Source: Nocardia higoensis NBRC 100133 (GTDB lineage: Bacteria; Actinomycetota; Actinomycetes; Mycobacteriales; Mycobacteriaceae). From it: a stretch of DNA of 64,000 nt. Below are positions 34,246 to 43,138 of the stretch, piece after piece. The stretch spans positions 1-64,000 of the forward strand of contig NZ_BAGA01000145.1 in NCBI RefSeq assembly GCF_000308595.1, given 5' to 3'. Under the pieces are notes generated by a model. It ran no database searches. It saw only the letters and a program-made list of their open reading frames with translations, and was not told the DNA's origin. The position numbers were made by a program, and so were the translations under genes. The first letter of the stretch is position 1; every line of letters begins with the position of its first letter.

Positions 34246-35177
34246 CGGAATACCCCCGCGACCTGATCGGCTACGGCCCGCGGCCACCGCATCCGCAGTG
34301 GCCCGGCGACGCCCGCATCGCCGTGCAGTTCGTGCTCAATTACGAAGAGGGCGCGGAGAACTGCGTGCTCGACGGCGACGAGGCGTCGGAGACCTTCCTG
34401 TCGGAGATGACCCCGGCGCAGGCGTTCCCGAACCGGCACATGTCGATGGAATCGCTGTACGAGTACGGCTCCCGGGTGGGCGTGTGGCGGGTGCTGCGGA
34501 CCTTCCGGCGACGTGGGTTGCCGCTCACCATCTTCGGTGTGGCACGCGCGTTGCAGCGCAATCCCGAGGCCACGGCCGCGTTCCTCGAACTCGGGCACGA
34601 GATCGCCTGCCACGGGCTGAAATGGCAGTCCTATCAGCTCGTCGACGAGGAGACCGAGCGCGCGCACATGCGCGAGGCGATCGACATCATGACCGAGGTG
34701 ACCGGTAGCAGGCCGCTGGGCTGGTATACCGGCCGCGACTCCCCGCAGACCCGCCGCCTGGTGGTCGAGGCCGGCGGCTTCACCTACGACTCCGATTCCT
34801 ACGCCGACGACCTGCCCTACTGGGTGCCCGTCCCGCACGGCGCGGCCGGGCAGGTGGACAACCACCTGGTCGTGCCGTACACGCTCGACACCAACGACAT
34901 GCGATTCGCCTCTCCCGCCGGATTCCCCTCGGGCGAACAGTTCTTCGCACACCTGCGCGATGCCTTCGACGTGCTGTACGCCGAGGGCGTGGAGGGGGCG
35001 CCCAAGATGCTGAGCGTCGGACTGCACTGCCGGATCGTGGGGCGGCCCGCGCGGCTGGCCTCACTGGAACGCTTCCTCGATCATGTGCAGTCGCACGAGA
35101 AGGTCTGGATCACCCGCCGCATCGATATCGCGAACCATTGGCGCGCCACACATCCCGTGCGCATGCCCGCGCTCTGA
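34242..35177 (+). CDS. puuE: PuuE-type allantoinase (polysaccharide-deacetylase fold)
   Basis: 311 residues, ATG 34242 overlapping the allantoicase stop. The sequence is typical PuuE: DLIGYGPRPPHPQWPGDARIAVQFVLNYEEG, SEMTPAQAFPNRHMSMESLYEYGSR, EIACHGLKWQSYQ, GWYTGRDSPQTRRLV, SVGLHCRIVGRPAR (in blocks). It belongs to the NodB/polysaccharide deacetylase fold but hydrolyses allantoin to allantoate. Together with the preceding gene it makes the two steps from allantoin to urea. No uricase or 5-hydroxyisourate genes are in this window. Confidence 0.92.
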   Translation: MTEYPRDLIGYGPRPPHPQWPGDARIAVQFVLNYEEGAENCVLDGDEASETFLSEMTPAQAFPNRHMSMESLYEYGSRVGVWRVLRTFRRRGLPLTIFGVARALQRNPEATAAFLELGHEIACHGLKWQSYQLVDEETERAHMREAIDIMTEVTGSRPLGWYTGRDSPQTRRLVVEAGGFTYDSDSYADDLPYWVPVPHGAAGQVDNHLVVPYTLDTNDMRFASPAGFPSGEQFFAHLRDAFDVLYAEGVEGAPKMLSVGLHCRIVGRPARLASLERFLDHVQSHEKVWITRRIDIANHWRATHPVRMPAL

Positions 35178-35244
35178 CGAGCCTCGCCGCTGCCGTCCGC
35201 CGGAATCGGGACACTACGATCCCGGTGGACGAAGGGGGCCGCCG

Positions 35245-35766
35245 ATGGCGAAGAAGCTGATGTCGCTCGCGACGATTCCGTGGATGCTCGCCGTAGCGAT
35301 GGGGTCGCTGCTGTTCATGTCCGCGATGCTGAATGCCGTATGGGCCCTCTGGGGCTGGTCCGGTTCCTCCCGAGATACGCAGATCTTGGCGTTGCCGGTG
35401 GGTCTGCTACTGGGGATGTGGCTGTGGCCGCCGGTACTCGAAGGCGCGTGGTGGCTGCGCCGCGCCTATCTGCGCCGGCGCGCGAAGGTCATCACCGGGA
35501 CGGTTGTCGACACCGGCTACCGAATGCGGCGGGTCAGCGACACGACGACTCTGCACGAGCTGCAGATCGAGGTGGAGTTCACCCACCCCGAGACCGGGGT
35601 GCCGTATCGCGCCCGTAAGAGCTTCGCGTTCGCCCGATGGCGCGGGAAGCGCATGCGGGATTTCCGGGACCGGTTCCCGGTGGGGGCGACGATGCCGATG
35701 CGGGTTCGCAAGCGCTCGACGGCATTCGACGTGGCAGAACGGCCCGCCTGGGCCGACATCTGGTGA
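35245..35766 (+). CDS. Small membrane protein, DUF3592-like
   Basis: 173 residues from ATG 35245 after GAAGGGGG. Two N-terminal hydrophobic segments (WMLAVAMGSLLFMSAML, LALPVGLLLGMWLW) are followed by a basic stretch (LRRAYLRRRAK) and a beta-rich soluble part (GTVVDTGYRMRRVSD, QIEVEFTHPETGVPYRAR, FPVGATMPMRVRKR). This resembles DUF3592-type proteins with a membrane-anchored OB-like domain. Function unknown. It lies between the allantoin genes and urease, but no functional link is evident. Confidence 0.75.
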   Translation: MAKKLMSLATIPWMLAVAMGSLLFMSAMLNAVWALWGWSGSSRDTQILALPVGLLLGMWLWPPVLEGAWWLRRAYLRRRAKVITGTVVDTGYRMRRVSDTTTLHELQIEVEFTHPETGVPYRARKSFAFARWRGKRMRDFRDRFPVGATMPMRVRKRSTAFDVAERPAWADIW

Positions 35767-36133
35767 CGCCCGTCGGCTGACTCCCCTGGTTCACAGTGCA
35801 CACTGAGGTTTCCTCTCAGGAATCCGACGGCAAGAAATTACCGACGCCCCGCGGTGGCCGTGCACACCCGCGGGACGGGCGCCGCGCGCCCTTGACGTCG
35901 GCCGAGGCGACCGCGGCAGACCCGCTGCCCAAAGCTCTCAGCGGGTCATTTCCCCTCGATTCCGGCCGCCCGTGTTTCCGGCACGTTAGCTGCGCGTTCG
36001 GTCTTCGTGACGATTGCAGGATCAGCCACAGCCGGGTTGCGGAGTTCTCGACAGTTAACAATGATTCCCCTCAGCAGACCATTCCGGTCGGAAGAACACC
36101 CCGAGTCGGCTCGACGAGCGAGGAATCACCCCC
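35767..36133 (+). promoter_or_regulatory. Upstream region of the urease operon
   Basis: 367 bases without a supported gene. The 3' part is AT-richer and contains AGTTAACAATGATTCCCC (36053-36070). It loosely resembles a GlnR site arrangement, and urease operons in related actinobacteria are controlled by GlnR. The match is weak, and no clear -10/-35 elements could be fixed. AGCGAGGAA precedes the ureAB start. Confidence 0.35.
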
Positions 36134-36856
36134 ATGCACCTGACACCGAAGGACGAGGATCGGCTCCTGCTCTTCCTGGCCGCCGAACTCGCTCGCAAAC
36201 GGCGGGCGAAGGGGCTGCGGCTGACCTATCCCGAGGCGCGGGCGATCATCGCCGACGAGGTGGTCGAGGCCGCGCGGGCCGGGGCTTCGGTCGCCGAGGC
36301 GACCGAGATCGGCGCGCAATTGCTCAGCGAGGACGACGTGCTGCCCGGTGTGGCCGAGTTGATCGGGACGGTGCAGGTCGAAGGGTTCTTCGAGGACGGG
36401 CAGAAGCTGGTCACCATCCACGATCCGATTCGGCCCGGGACAGGTGCGGGGGCAGCGGAATTCGACGAGTTCGACATGCGGCGCGCCGGTGAGGTGCTCA
36501 CCGAGGACGGGACGATCGAGCTCAACGCCGGGCGGCCGAGCGTCACGCTCACGGTGATCAACACCGGCGACCGGCCGGTCCAGGTCGGTTCGCACTTCCA
36601 TTTCTTCGAGACCAATCGCGCGCTGCTGTTCGATCGCCGCGCCGCGTTCGGAATGCGCCTCGATGTGCCCTCGGGGACGGCGGTGCGGTTCGAGGCCGGC
36701 GAGGAACGCGAGGTTGCGCTGGTCGCGCTCGGCGGCAGCCGCGAGGTCTACGGGCTCAACGAGATGACCGAGGGGCCGTTGACCGGCGACACCCTCGAGA
36801 CGGCGATGAACACCCTGCGCGACTCGGGTTTCCGGGATTCCGCGGACCGGTCCTGA
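36134..36856 (+). CDS. ureAB: Fused urease gamma-beta subunit
   Basis: 240 residues joining UreA and UreB. Residues 1-100 are the gamma subunit (MHLTPKDEDRLLLFLAAELA, YPEARAIIADEVVEAARAG, DVLPGVAELIGTVQVEG). Residues about 112-230 are the beta subunit (ELNAGRPSVTLTVINTGDRPVQVGSHFHFFETN in blocks, AFGMRLDVPSGTAVRFE). Most actinobacteria encode these separately; a fusion is known in Helicobacter and in some Nocardia-type genomes. No frameshift is needed, so it is a true fusion. With UreC it forms the nickel urease. Confidence 0.95.
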   Translation: MHLTPKDEDRLLLFLAAELARKRRAKGLRLTYPEARAIIADEVVEAARAGASVAEATEIGAQLLSEDDVLPGVAELIGTVQVEGFFEDGQKLVTIHDPIRPGTGAGAAEFDEFDMRRAGEVLTEDGTIELNAGRPSVTLTVINTGDRPVQVGSHFHFFETNRALLFDRRAAFGMRLDVPSGTAVRFEAGEEREVALVALGGSREVYGLNEMTEGPLTGDTLETAMNTLRDSGFRDSADRS

Positions 36857-36894
36857 GCACCCCGAGCCGGAGAGATACAGAGGAGTCGAGCCAG

Positions 36895-38610
36895 GTGTCC
36901 GTACACATCACCCGCAAGCACTACGCCGAGCTTTTCGGCCCCACCACCGGAGATCGGGTCCGGCTCGCCGACACCGAGTTGCTGGCGAAGATCGAGCGCG
37001 ACAACACCGTCTACGGGGACGAGTCGGTCTTCGGCGGCGGCAAGTCGATGCGCGAGGGCATGGCGGTGCACAACTCGGTGACCAATGCCGAGGGCGCGCT
37101 CGACTTCGTCATCACCAATGTCGTGCTCATCGATCCGGTGCTCGGTATCCGCAAGTGCGACATCGGGATTCGCGACGGAAAGATCGCCGGGGTCGGCAAG
37201 GCGGGCAACCCTCGGGTACAGGACGGTGTGGATCCGGACCTGATCATCGGCGCGGGCACCGATGTGCGTTCGGGCGAGGGCATGATCGCCACGCCGGGCG
37301 CGATCGACGTACACGTCCACTTCGACAGCGCCGGGCTGGTCGAGGAGGCGATCTCCGCGGGCGTGACCACCATGATCGGCGGCGGGCTCGGGCCGGTCAC
37401 GGTCGGCATCACCAGCTCGGGACCGAACAATCTGGCCCGCATGCTGCGCTCGTCGGAGGGCTTTCCGATGAACTTCGGGTTCATCGCCAACGGCAGTGCG
37501 GCGCACGTGGATCCGCTGATCGAGCAGGGTCTCGCCGGGGCGATCGGCTACAAGATCCACGAGGACTGGGGCGCCACCCCGGCCGCGATCCGCGCGTCCC
37601 TGGACGCCGGTGACCAGCTCGGACTACAGGTGCAGATCCACAGCGACACCCTCAACGAGTCCGGCTTCTACGAGGACACCATGCGCGCGATCGGCGGGCG
37701 CACCATCCACACCTATCACGCCGAGGGCGCGGGCGGCGGGCACGCACCCGACGTCATGCGCGTGGTCGGCGCAGCCAATTGCCTGCCCTCCTCGACGAAT
37801 CCGACCAACCCCTACACCGTCAACACCTTCGACGAGCACCTCGACATGGTGATGGTCTGCCACCATCTCAATCCCCGGATTCCCGAGGACGTCGCCTTCG
37901 CCGAATCCAGGATCCGCCGCGAGACCATCGCCGCCGAGGACGTGCTGCACGACCTGGGCGCCATCTCGGCGATGGGCTCGGACTCCCAGGGCATGGGCCG
38001 CATCGGCGAATCGGTCGCGCGGACCTGGCAACTGGCCTCACACATGCGGGCCACCCGCGGCGCGCTGCCCGGTGATGCCGGCACCGGCGCGGACAACCAC
38101 CGCATTCTGCGCTACGTGGCGAAGCTGACGATCAACCCCGCGAAGCTGTTCGGCATCGACCACGCCGTCGGCTCGCTGGAGCCGGGCAAGATCGCCGACA
38201 TCGTGCTGTGGGAGCCGAAGTTCTTCGGCATCCGGCCCGAGGTGGTGTTCAAGGGCGGGTTCCCGACCTGGTCGGTGATGGGCGAGTCCAATGCCTCGCT
38301 GATGACCTGCGAGCCGTTGAAGTACCGGCCGCAGTGGTCGGCGTTCGGGCGCACACCCACCGATGTGTCGGTGAACTTCGTGGCCGAGGCGGCGATCGCC
38401 GGCGGGCTGGCCGAGCGGATCGGGCTGAGCAAGCCGCTGGTGCCCTCGCTGGGCTGCCGGTCCCTGTCCAAATCCGATCTGCTGCACAACGACTACCTGC
38501 CCGACATCCGCATCGACCCGGACACCTATCGCGTGGAAGTCGACGGCGAGTTGTGCACGAGCACGCCGATGACGCGGGTGCCGCTGGGCCGCCGCTACAC
38601 GATCAAGTGA
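36895..38610 (+). CDS. ureC: Urease alpha subunit
   Basis: 571 residues from GTG 36895. All active-site elements are present: His140 and His142 in DVHVHF, carbamylated Lys220 in GYKIHEDWG, the mobile-flap CHHL with Cys322 and His323-324, and Asp363 in SDSQGMGR. It hydrolyses urea to ammonia and carbamate with a di-nickel centre. It is 38 bases after ureAB and ten bases before ureG, in one operon. Length is normal. Confidence 0.98.
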   Translation: MSVHITRKHYAELFGPTTGDRVRLADTELLAKIERDNTVYGDESVFGGGKSMREGMAVHNSVTNAEGALDFVITNVVLIDPVLGIRKCDIGIRDGKIAGVGKAGNPRVQDGVDPDLIIGAGTDVRSGEGMIATPGAIDVHVHFDSAGLVEEAISAGVTTMIGGGLGPVTVGITSSGPNNLARMLRSSEGFPMNFGFIANGSAAHVDPLIEQGLAGAIGYKIHEDWGATPAAIRASLDAGDQLGLQVQIHSDTLNESGFYEDTMRAIGGRTIHTYHAEGAGGGHAPDVMRVVGAANCLPSSTNPTNPYTVNTFDEHLDMVMVCHHLNPRIPEDVAFAESRIRRETIAAEDVLHDLGAISAMGSDSQGMGRIGESVARTWQLASHMRATRGALPGDAGTGADNHRILRYVAKLTINPAKLFGIDHAVGSLEPGKIADIVLWEPKFFGIRPEVVFKGGFPTWSVMGESNASLMTCEPLKYRPQWSAFGRTPTDVSVNFVAEAAIAGGLAERIGLSKPLVPSLGCRSLSKSDLLHNDYLPDIRIDPDTYRVEVDGELCTSTPMTRVPLGRRYTIK

Positions 38611-38620
38611 GGAGACATCC

Positions 38621-39244
38621 ATGAGCGAGGCCATTCGGATCGGTATCGGCGGACCCGTCGGATCGGGCAAGACGCGACTGGTGGAGCGGCTGCTGCCGAT
38701 GTTCGCCGGCAACGGGACCGACGTCGCCGTCATCACCAACGACCTGGTGACCGACGAGGACGCGCGCCGGGTGCGCGCCAGCGGTCTGATCGATCCGCTG
38801 CGGGTCATGGCGGTGGAGACCGGCGCGTGCCCGCACACCGCCATCCGCGAGGACCCGTCGGCCAACCTCTCGGCGGTCGCCGAACTCGAGAACAGATTCC
38901 CCGGCGTCGAGGTGATCCTCATCGAGTCCGGCGGTGACAACCTGGCCGCCACCTTCACCTCCGACCTGGTCGACTACTGGGTCTTCGTGATCGACACCGC
39001 CGCGGGCGACGACATCCCCCGCAAGAAGGGCATCGGGATGTTGCAGGCCGACCTGCTGGTGGTCAACAAGACCGACCTCGCGCCGCTGGTCGGCGCCGAT
39101 CTCGACCGGATGCGCTCCGACGCGGCCGTCGCCCGGCCCGACCGGCCGACCGTGTTCACCGATCTGCGCTCCGGGGCCGGGCTCGACGACCTGTTCGCCG
39201 AACTGCTGCGCGGGGCGATGATCGGGTCACGGGTGTCGCCGTGA
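38621..39244 (+). CDS. ureG: Urease accessory GTPase UreG
   Basis: 207 residues. SIMIBI-class GTPase with P-loop GGPVGSGKTRL, ETGACPHTAIREDPSAN (nickel-binding CPH), LIESGGDNLAATF and VVNKTDLAPLVGADLDRM. It delivers nickel to urease together with UreD, UreE and UreF. The gene order C-G-D-E-F is unusual; in most actinobacteria F comes before G. The stop overlaps the ureD start (GTGA). Confidence 0.97.
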   Translation: MSEAIRIGIGGPVGSGKTRLVERLLPMFAGNGTDVAVITNDLVTDEDARRVRASGLIDPLRVMAVETGACPHTAIREDPSANLSAVAELENRFPGVEVILIESGGDNLAATFTSDLVDYWVFVIDTAAGDDIPRKKGIGMLQADLLVVNKTDLAPLVGADLDRMRSDAAVARPDRPTVFTDLRSGAGLDDLFAELLRGAMIGSRVSP

Positions 39245-40173
39245 CCGCCGCGATGGTCGTGGCCGGGGCGGCCGTACCGGCAGCAACCGGCGTGTCCCCG
39301 GGTGGCGCGGCGAGTGGGCCGCAGACCACGGCCGAGCCCGAGTACGCGACGCTGACCGTCGACGCGGTACGCGCGACCGATGGGCGGACTCGGCTCGCCC
39401 GGGTCTCCCAGCGGTTCCCGCAGCGGGTGACCGCGCCGATGTATCTCGACGAGGCGGATCCGGGCATGGCGTTCGTCTGCGTGCAGAATCCGACGGCCGG
39501 CGCGTTTCCCGGTGACCGGCTGCGGACTTCGGTCGAGCTGGCCGAAGGGGCGCGGCTGCACCTGACCGGGCAGGCCGCGACGCAGGTCTTCGCCGGGGCG
39601 GGCGATCACACCGGGGAATCGGTCCACGTATTCGACTTCGACGTGCGCGAAGGCGCGGTGCTCGAGTATCTGCCGAAGAGCGCGATTCCACATGCCGGGG
39701 CTCGCTATCGGCAGAGCACCGAGATCAGGATCGCCGACGGGGCGGTGTACCTCGGCTGGGAGTCGTTGGCGGCCGGGCGCATCGGGCACGGCGAAAGATT
39801 CGCGTTCGAGTCCTTCGTCGCCGCCACCAGCGTCCGCAACGGCGCGCGGCTCGGGATGCGCGACGTGGTGAAAGTGGTTCCCGCCGTGCGTGATCCGCGG
39901 CGGCTCGGCCTGCTGGCCGGGCACGACTATGTGGCCTCGTTTCTGGCGCTCGCGCCCGGGCGCGACACGACGGCGCTGGTGACGGCGCTGCACCAGCGGA
40001 TCGAGACCCTGCCCGGCGTGCTCGGCGCGTGCAGCGCGCTACCCGCCGGGCTCGGTGTGGCCGTGCGGCTGCTGGCCTCGCGCGCGCCCGCCCTGCATAC
40101 CGCGTTGCGAGCGGTCTGGTCCGTCGCGCGCACGGAACTGCTCGGCCGACCGGCCCCGATGACGAGGATGTGA
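39241..40173 (+). CDS. ureD: Urease accessory protein UreD
   Basis: 310 residues from GTG 39241, overlapping the ureG stop. Typical UreD motifs: VSQRFPQRVTAPMYLD, NPTAGAFPGDRL, HLTGQAATQVFAG, VLEYLPKSAIPHAGARYRQ and GRIGHGERFAFE. UreD is the scaffold that binds apo-urease and carries UreF/UreG during nickel insertion. The first 30 residues are Ala/Gly/Val-rich and non-conserved, so a later start is possible, but the overlap favours 39241. Confidence 0.93.
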   Translation: MTAAMVVAGAAVPAATGVSPGGAASGPQTTAEPEYATLTVDAVRATDGRTRLARVSQRFPQRVTAPMYLDEADPGMAFVCVQNPTAGAFPGDRLRTSVELAEGARLHLTGQAATQVFAGAGDHTGESVHVFDFDVREGAVLEYLPKSAIPHAGARYRQSTEIRIADGAVYLGWESLAAGRIGHGERFAFESFVAATSVRNGARLGMRDVVKVVPAVRDPRRLGLLAGHDYVASFLALAPGRDTTALVTALHQRIETLPGVLGACSALPAGLGVAVRLLASRAPALHTALRAVWSVARTELLGRPAPMTRM

Positions 40174-40174
40174 G

Positions 40175-40966
40175 ATGGAAGCGACACGGATTCTGGGTCA
40201 GGCCGACGAGCCACGGTTCGCCGGACTGACCGTCGAGCACGTCTCCATCGCCTGGGGCGATGCCCGCAAGCACCAGCGGATCGTGACCACGTCGGCGGGC
40301 CGCGAACTGCGGATCCGTCTGCCGCGCGGCACTTTTCTGGCCGAGGGCAGCGTTCTGTGGGCCGACGACGAGACGGCAGTCGTGGTCCAGCGGCCCGCCG
40401 AGGACGCGATCGTGGTGGAGTTCGCCGACAACACCGGTCCCGACGCGGTCCGGCGCGCCCTGCTGCTCGGCTACCTGCTCGGCAATCAGCACGCGCCGCT
40501 CGACGTCACCGCGCAGCGCCTGGCCACCCCCATGATGACCGGCCCGGAAACCGCCCGCCGCACCCTGCGCGATCTGGGCCTCGTCGGCGACGTCCGCCCG
40601 GTGCCACTGGCCCGGCACGGCTGGAGCAACACCTCCGCCGACCACCATCACGAACACGCCGAGGCCCACGCACGCGCTCACGACCAGGCACGCCATCACG
40701 ACCACGGGCGCGGGAACGACGGCCACGAGGGCGGCCACGGCGACCACGACCACAGCCACAGCGACGGAGACAACTACGGGCACGGCAACGGCCATGAGCG
40801 GGGGCAGGACCACGGGCACCGTCACGGCACCGGGCACGGGCACGACCACGGCACCGCGCACGGGCACGGGCACGGGCACGCGCACGGGCACGGGCACGAA
40901 CACGGGGCCGCGCACAGCCGTGAACCCATCCACGCACACAGCGGTGCCGGCGATGTTCACGATTGA
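40175..40966 (+). CDS. ureE: Urease nickel chaperone UreE with long histidine-rich tail
   Basis: 263 residues, two bases after ureD. Residues 1-150 form the two UreE domains (FLAEGSVLWADDETAVVV, LGYLLGNQHAPLDV, TPMMTGPETARRTLRDLGL). The last 105 residues are a metal-binding tail with roughly 40 histidines mixed with Gly, Asp and Glu (GHGHGHAHGHGHEHG). This is far longer than the 10-15 residue tail of Klebsiella UreE and could store nickel as well as deliver it. The 3' end overlaps the ureF start. Confidence 0.93.
   Translation: MEATRILGQADEPRFAGLTVEHVSIAWGDARKHQRIVTTSAGRELRIRLPRGTFLAEGSVLWADDETAVVVQRPAEDAIVVEFADNTGPDAVRRALLLGYLLGNQHAPLDVTAQRLATPMMTGPETARRTLRDLGLVGDVRPVPLARHGWSNTSADHHHEHAEAHARAHDQARHHDHGRGNDGHEGGHGDHDHSHSDGDNYGHGNGHERGQDHGHRHGTGHGHDHGTAHGHGHGHAHGHGHEHGAAHSREPIHAHSGAGDVHD
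40800..40912 (+). repeat. CACGGGCACGGG-type hexamer repeat encoding the UreE tail
   Basis: Imperfect tandem hexamers of GGGCAC (Gly-His) dominate this stretch, clearest at 40858-40905. Such repeats are prone to slippage, so tail length may vary between strains. The alternative frames encode Gly/Thr and Arg/Thr-rich runs that are shadows. Confidence 0.8.
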
Positions 40967-41645
40967 CGACCCCGCGGCCACGCTCGCCCTGCTGCAACTG
41001 CACGACAGCGGTTATCCCGCGGGTCGGTTCGTCCATTCGAACGGACTCGAGTCCTGGCTCGGCGCCCACCCCGCGGCACGCGAGAACGAGCTCGCCGAAG
41101 TCGGGCGCAGTTTCGTGCTCGACACCGTGGCCGGGCTCGACGCCGTCGCCATGGCGCATGTCTGGCGGCGCGACGGACTCGAGGAGCTGCTGGAACTCGA
41201 CCGTTACGTCTCGGCGCACAAGCTGAGCGCGTCGGCGCGGACAGCCTCGGCCTCGTGCGGCAGACAGGCGGCGATGGTCGCGCAGCGGTGCCTGTTCGGC
41301 GACGACGAGCCCGAGTTCCTGCGGGCGGTGCGACAGGGCGCGACACCGGGCAACCAGGCGATCGTCGACGGCGTCGTGCACCGGGCGCTGGGCATTGCCT
41401 GCGCGCCCGCGGTGCTGTGCTTCCTGCGCTCGGCCTACGCCGGCCTGTTGTCGGCGGCCGTGCGGCTCGGGCGCGCCGGACCGCTCTGGGTGCAGCGGCA
41501 ATTGCGCGCCGACTCCCGCTTCCTGGCCGAGGCCACCGGTCTCGCCCTGACCACCGAACTCGACAACGTCGTCACGTTCGCCCCCGAGCTGGACATCCAC
41601 GCCATGCGGCACGAACAGGCGGGTTCCCGCCTGTTCACCACCTAG
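40953..41645 (+). CDS. ureF: Urease accessory protein UreF
   Basis: 230 residues from ATG 40953, overlapping ureE by 14 bases; GTG 40944 is an alternative. All-helical UreF core: LLQLHDSGYPAGRFVHSNGLESW, VAMAHVWRRDGLEELLELDRYVSA, GIACAPAVLCFLRSAYAGLLSAAVRLG in blocks. It activates UreG within the UreD-UreF-UreG complex. It closes the urease accessory set; no ureI, nickel permease or ureJ is next to it. The coupled overlap with ureE means changes in the repeat length that shift frame would affect UreE only after its own stop. Confidence 0.92.
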   Translation: MFTIDDPAATLALLQLHDSGYPAGRFVHSNGLESWLGAHPAARENELAEVGRSFVLDTVAGLDAVAMAHVWRRDGLEELLELDRYVSAHKLSASARTASASCGRQAAMVAQRCLFGDDEPEFLRAVRQGATPGNQAIVDGVVHRALGIACAPAVLCFLRSAYAGLLSAAVRLGRAGPLWVQRQLRADSRFLAEATGLALTTELDNVVTFAPELDIHAMRHEQAGSRLFTT

Positions 41646-41685
41646 CTCGGCGAATCGGAACCCACTGTGAGAAAAGAGAAGTGAC

Positions 41686-42936
41686 GTGAACAGACGGATG
41701 CACAGGATCGTGCTGCCGGTGGCGGTGTCGGCGGCGGTGCTGGCCATGACCGCGTGCGGTAGCCGGATCGACGACGACGCCGAGAACGCGGCGGTCTCCT
41801 GTATGGACACTTCCGGTGACACCGTGAAGGTCGGCGCGATCAACTCGCTGTCGGGCGCCACCGCGATCAACGAGGTAGTCATCCGCGACGCCATCACCCT
41901 GGCCGTCGACGAGATCAACGCCTCCGGCGGCGTGCTGGGCAAGCAACTGCGACTGATCGCCGAAGACGGCGCGTCCGAGCCCGCCGTGTTCGCGGAGAAG
42001 GCGCAGAAGCTCATCGGTGACGACTGTGTCGCCGCGGTGTTCGGCGGCTACACCTCGGCCAGCCGCAAGGCGATGCTGCCGGTGTTCGAGCGGGAGAACG
42101 CGCTGCTCTACTACGGCCAGCAGTACGAGGGCCTGGAGGATTCGAAGAACATCTTCTACTCGGGCGCGACCACGAACCAGCAGATCATCCCCGCGCTCGA
42201 TTACCTGAGGGAGAAGGGGGTGAAGTCGCTCTACCTGGTGGGCAGCGACTACGTCTTCCCGCGCACGGCCAACTCCATCGTCAAGGCCTACGCCGCCGAG
42301 CACGGCATCGAGATCAAGGGCGAGGACTACACCCCGCTCGGGTCGACCGATTTCTCCACCATCGTCAACAAGATCCGCACCGCCGACGCCGACGCCGTGT
42401 TCAACGTGGTGGTCGGCGACTCGCTGGTCGCGTTCTTCCGCGAGTACACCAATGTGGGCCTGAAGCCGCAGGAGATGCCGGTCATGTCGATGTGCGTCGG
42501 CGAGGAGGAGGTCGTCGGCATCGGCGTGAAGAACGTCGCCGGTCAGCTGGCCTCGTGGGACTACTACCAGACCCTGGACACCCCGCAGAACAACGCGTTC
42601 GTCTCCGCGTTCAAGGCGAAGTTCGGACCGGATCGGGTGACCTCGGACCCGATGGAATCCGCCTACACCGGCGTCTACCTGTGGAAGGCCACCGTCGAGA
42701 AGGCCGGCTCGTTCGCCGTGGCCGACATCCAGGCCGCTGCCGACGGTGTCAGCTTCGACGCGCCCGAGGGCACCGTCACCATCGACGGGGCCAACCACCA
42801 CATCACCAAGACCGCGCGCATCGGCGAAGTGCGCGAGGACGGGCTGATCTACCCCGTGTGGTCGTCCGACGGGCCGATCGACCCGGACCCGTACCTGGAG
42901 AACTACCCGTGGGCCGACGGGATGCGTGGCCGCTAG
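41686..42936 (+). CDS. urtA: Urea ABC transporter substrate-binding lipoprotein
   Basis: 416 residues from GTG 41686. The signal sequence ends with the lipobox MTAC, so it is a lipoprotein. It has the periplasmic-binding fold of the UrtA/AmiC type: VKVGAINSLSGATAINEV, AVFGGYTSASRKAMLPVFE, LLYYGQQYEGLEDSKNIFY, GSDYVFPRTAN. UrtA captures urea or short amides at nanomolar levels. The usual permease and ATPase genes urtBCDE do not follow; a terminator and an unrelated cutinase do. It depends on a transporter elsewhere or acts as a sensor. Confidence 0.92.
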   Translation: MNRRMHRIVLPVAVSAAVLAMTACGSRIDDDAENAAVSCMDTSGDTVKVGAINSLSGATAINEVVIRDAITLAVDEINASGGVLGKQLRLIAEDGASEPAVFAEKAQKLIGDDCVAAVFGGYTSASRKAMLPVFERENALLYYGQQYEGLEDSKNIFYSGATTNQQIIPALDYLREKGVKSLYLVGSDYVFPRTANSIVKAYAAEHGIEIKGEDYTPLGSTDFSTIVNKIRTADADAVFNVVVGDSLVAFFREYTNVGLKPQEMPVMSMCVGEEEVVGIGVKNVAGQLASWDYYQTLDTPQNNAFVSAFKAKFGPDRVTSDPMESAYTGVYLWKATVEKAGSFAVADIQAAADGVSFDAPEGTVTIDGANHHITKTARIGEVREDGLIYPVWSSDGPIDPDPYLENYPWADGMRGR

Positions 42937-42947
42937 CCGCACGCCAC

Positions 42948-42993
42948 ACCGCCCCGGCGCGCGACCTGCTTCGTCGGTCGCAGCCGGGGCGGT
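42948..42993 (+). terminator. Terminator after urtA
   Basis: 11-base-pair outer stem (42948-42958 with 42983-42993) with a five-base inner stem (GCGAC/GTCGC), starting 11 bases after the stop, followed by TCGGATT. It ends the urease-urtA block. Confidence 0.8.
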
Positions 42994-43138
42994 TCGGATT
43001 CCGCGAGCGCAATGTGACCGTGATCCCGGTTGCACGGCGGTAACGATCTTGATGCCGGTTCCGACGTGCTAGGTGACATACGGCCCGTCGGGGGGCCAGT
43101 CCTTACCAGCTCGTTGCACTTGGATTGGGGAACGGGAC

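Noticed and set aside
36053..36070. A firm GlnR box before the urease operon
   Set aside because: The match is too weak to call; kept only as a possibility in the upstream-region entry.
40800..40912. CRISPR-like or mobile repeat in the urease region
   Set aside because: The repeats are in-frame Gly-His codons of the UreE tail with no spacers.
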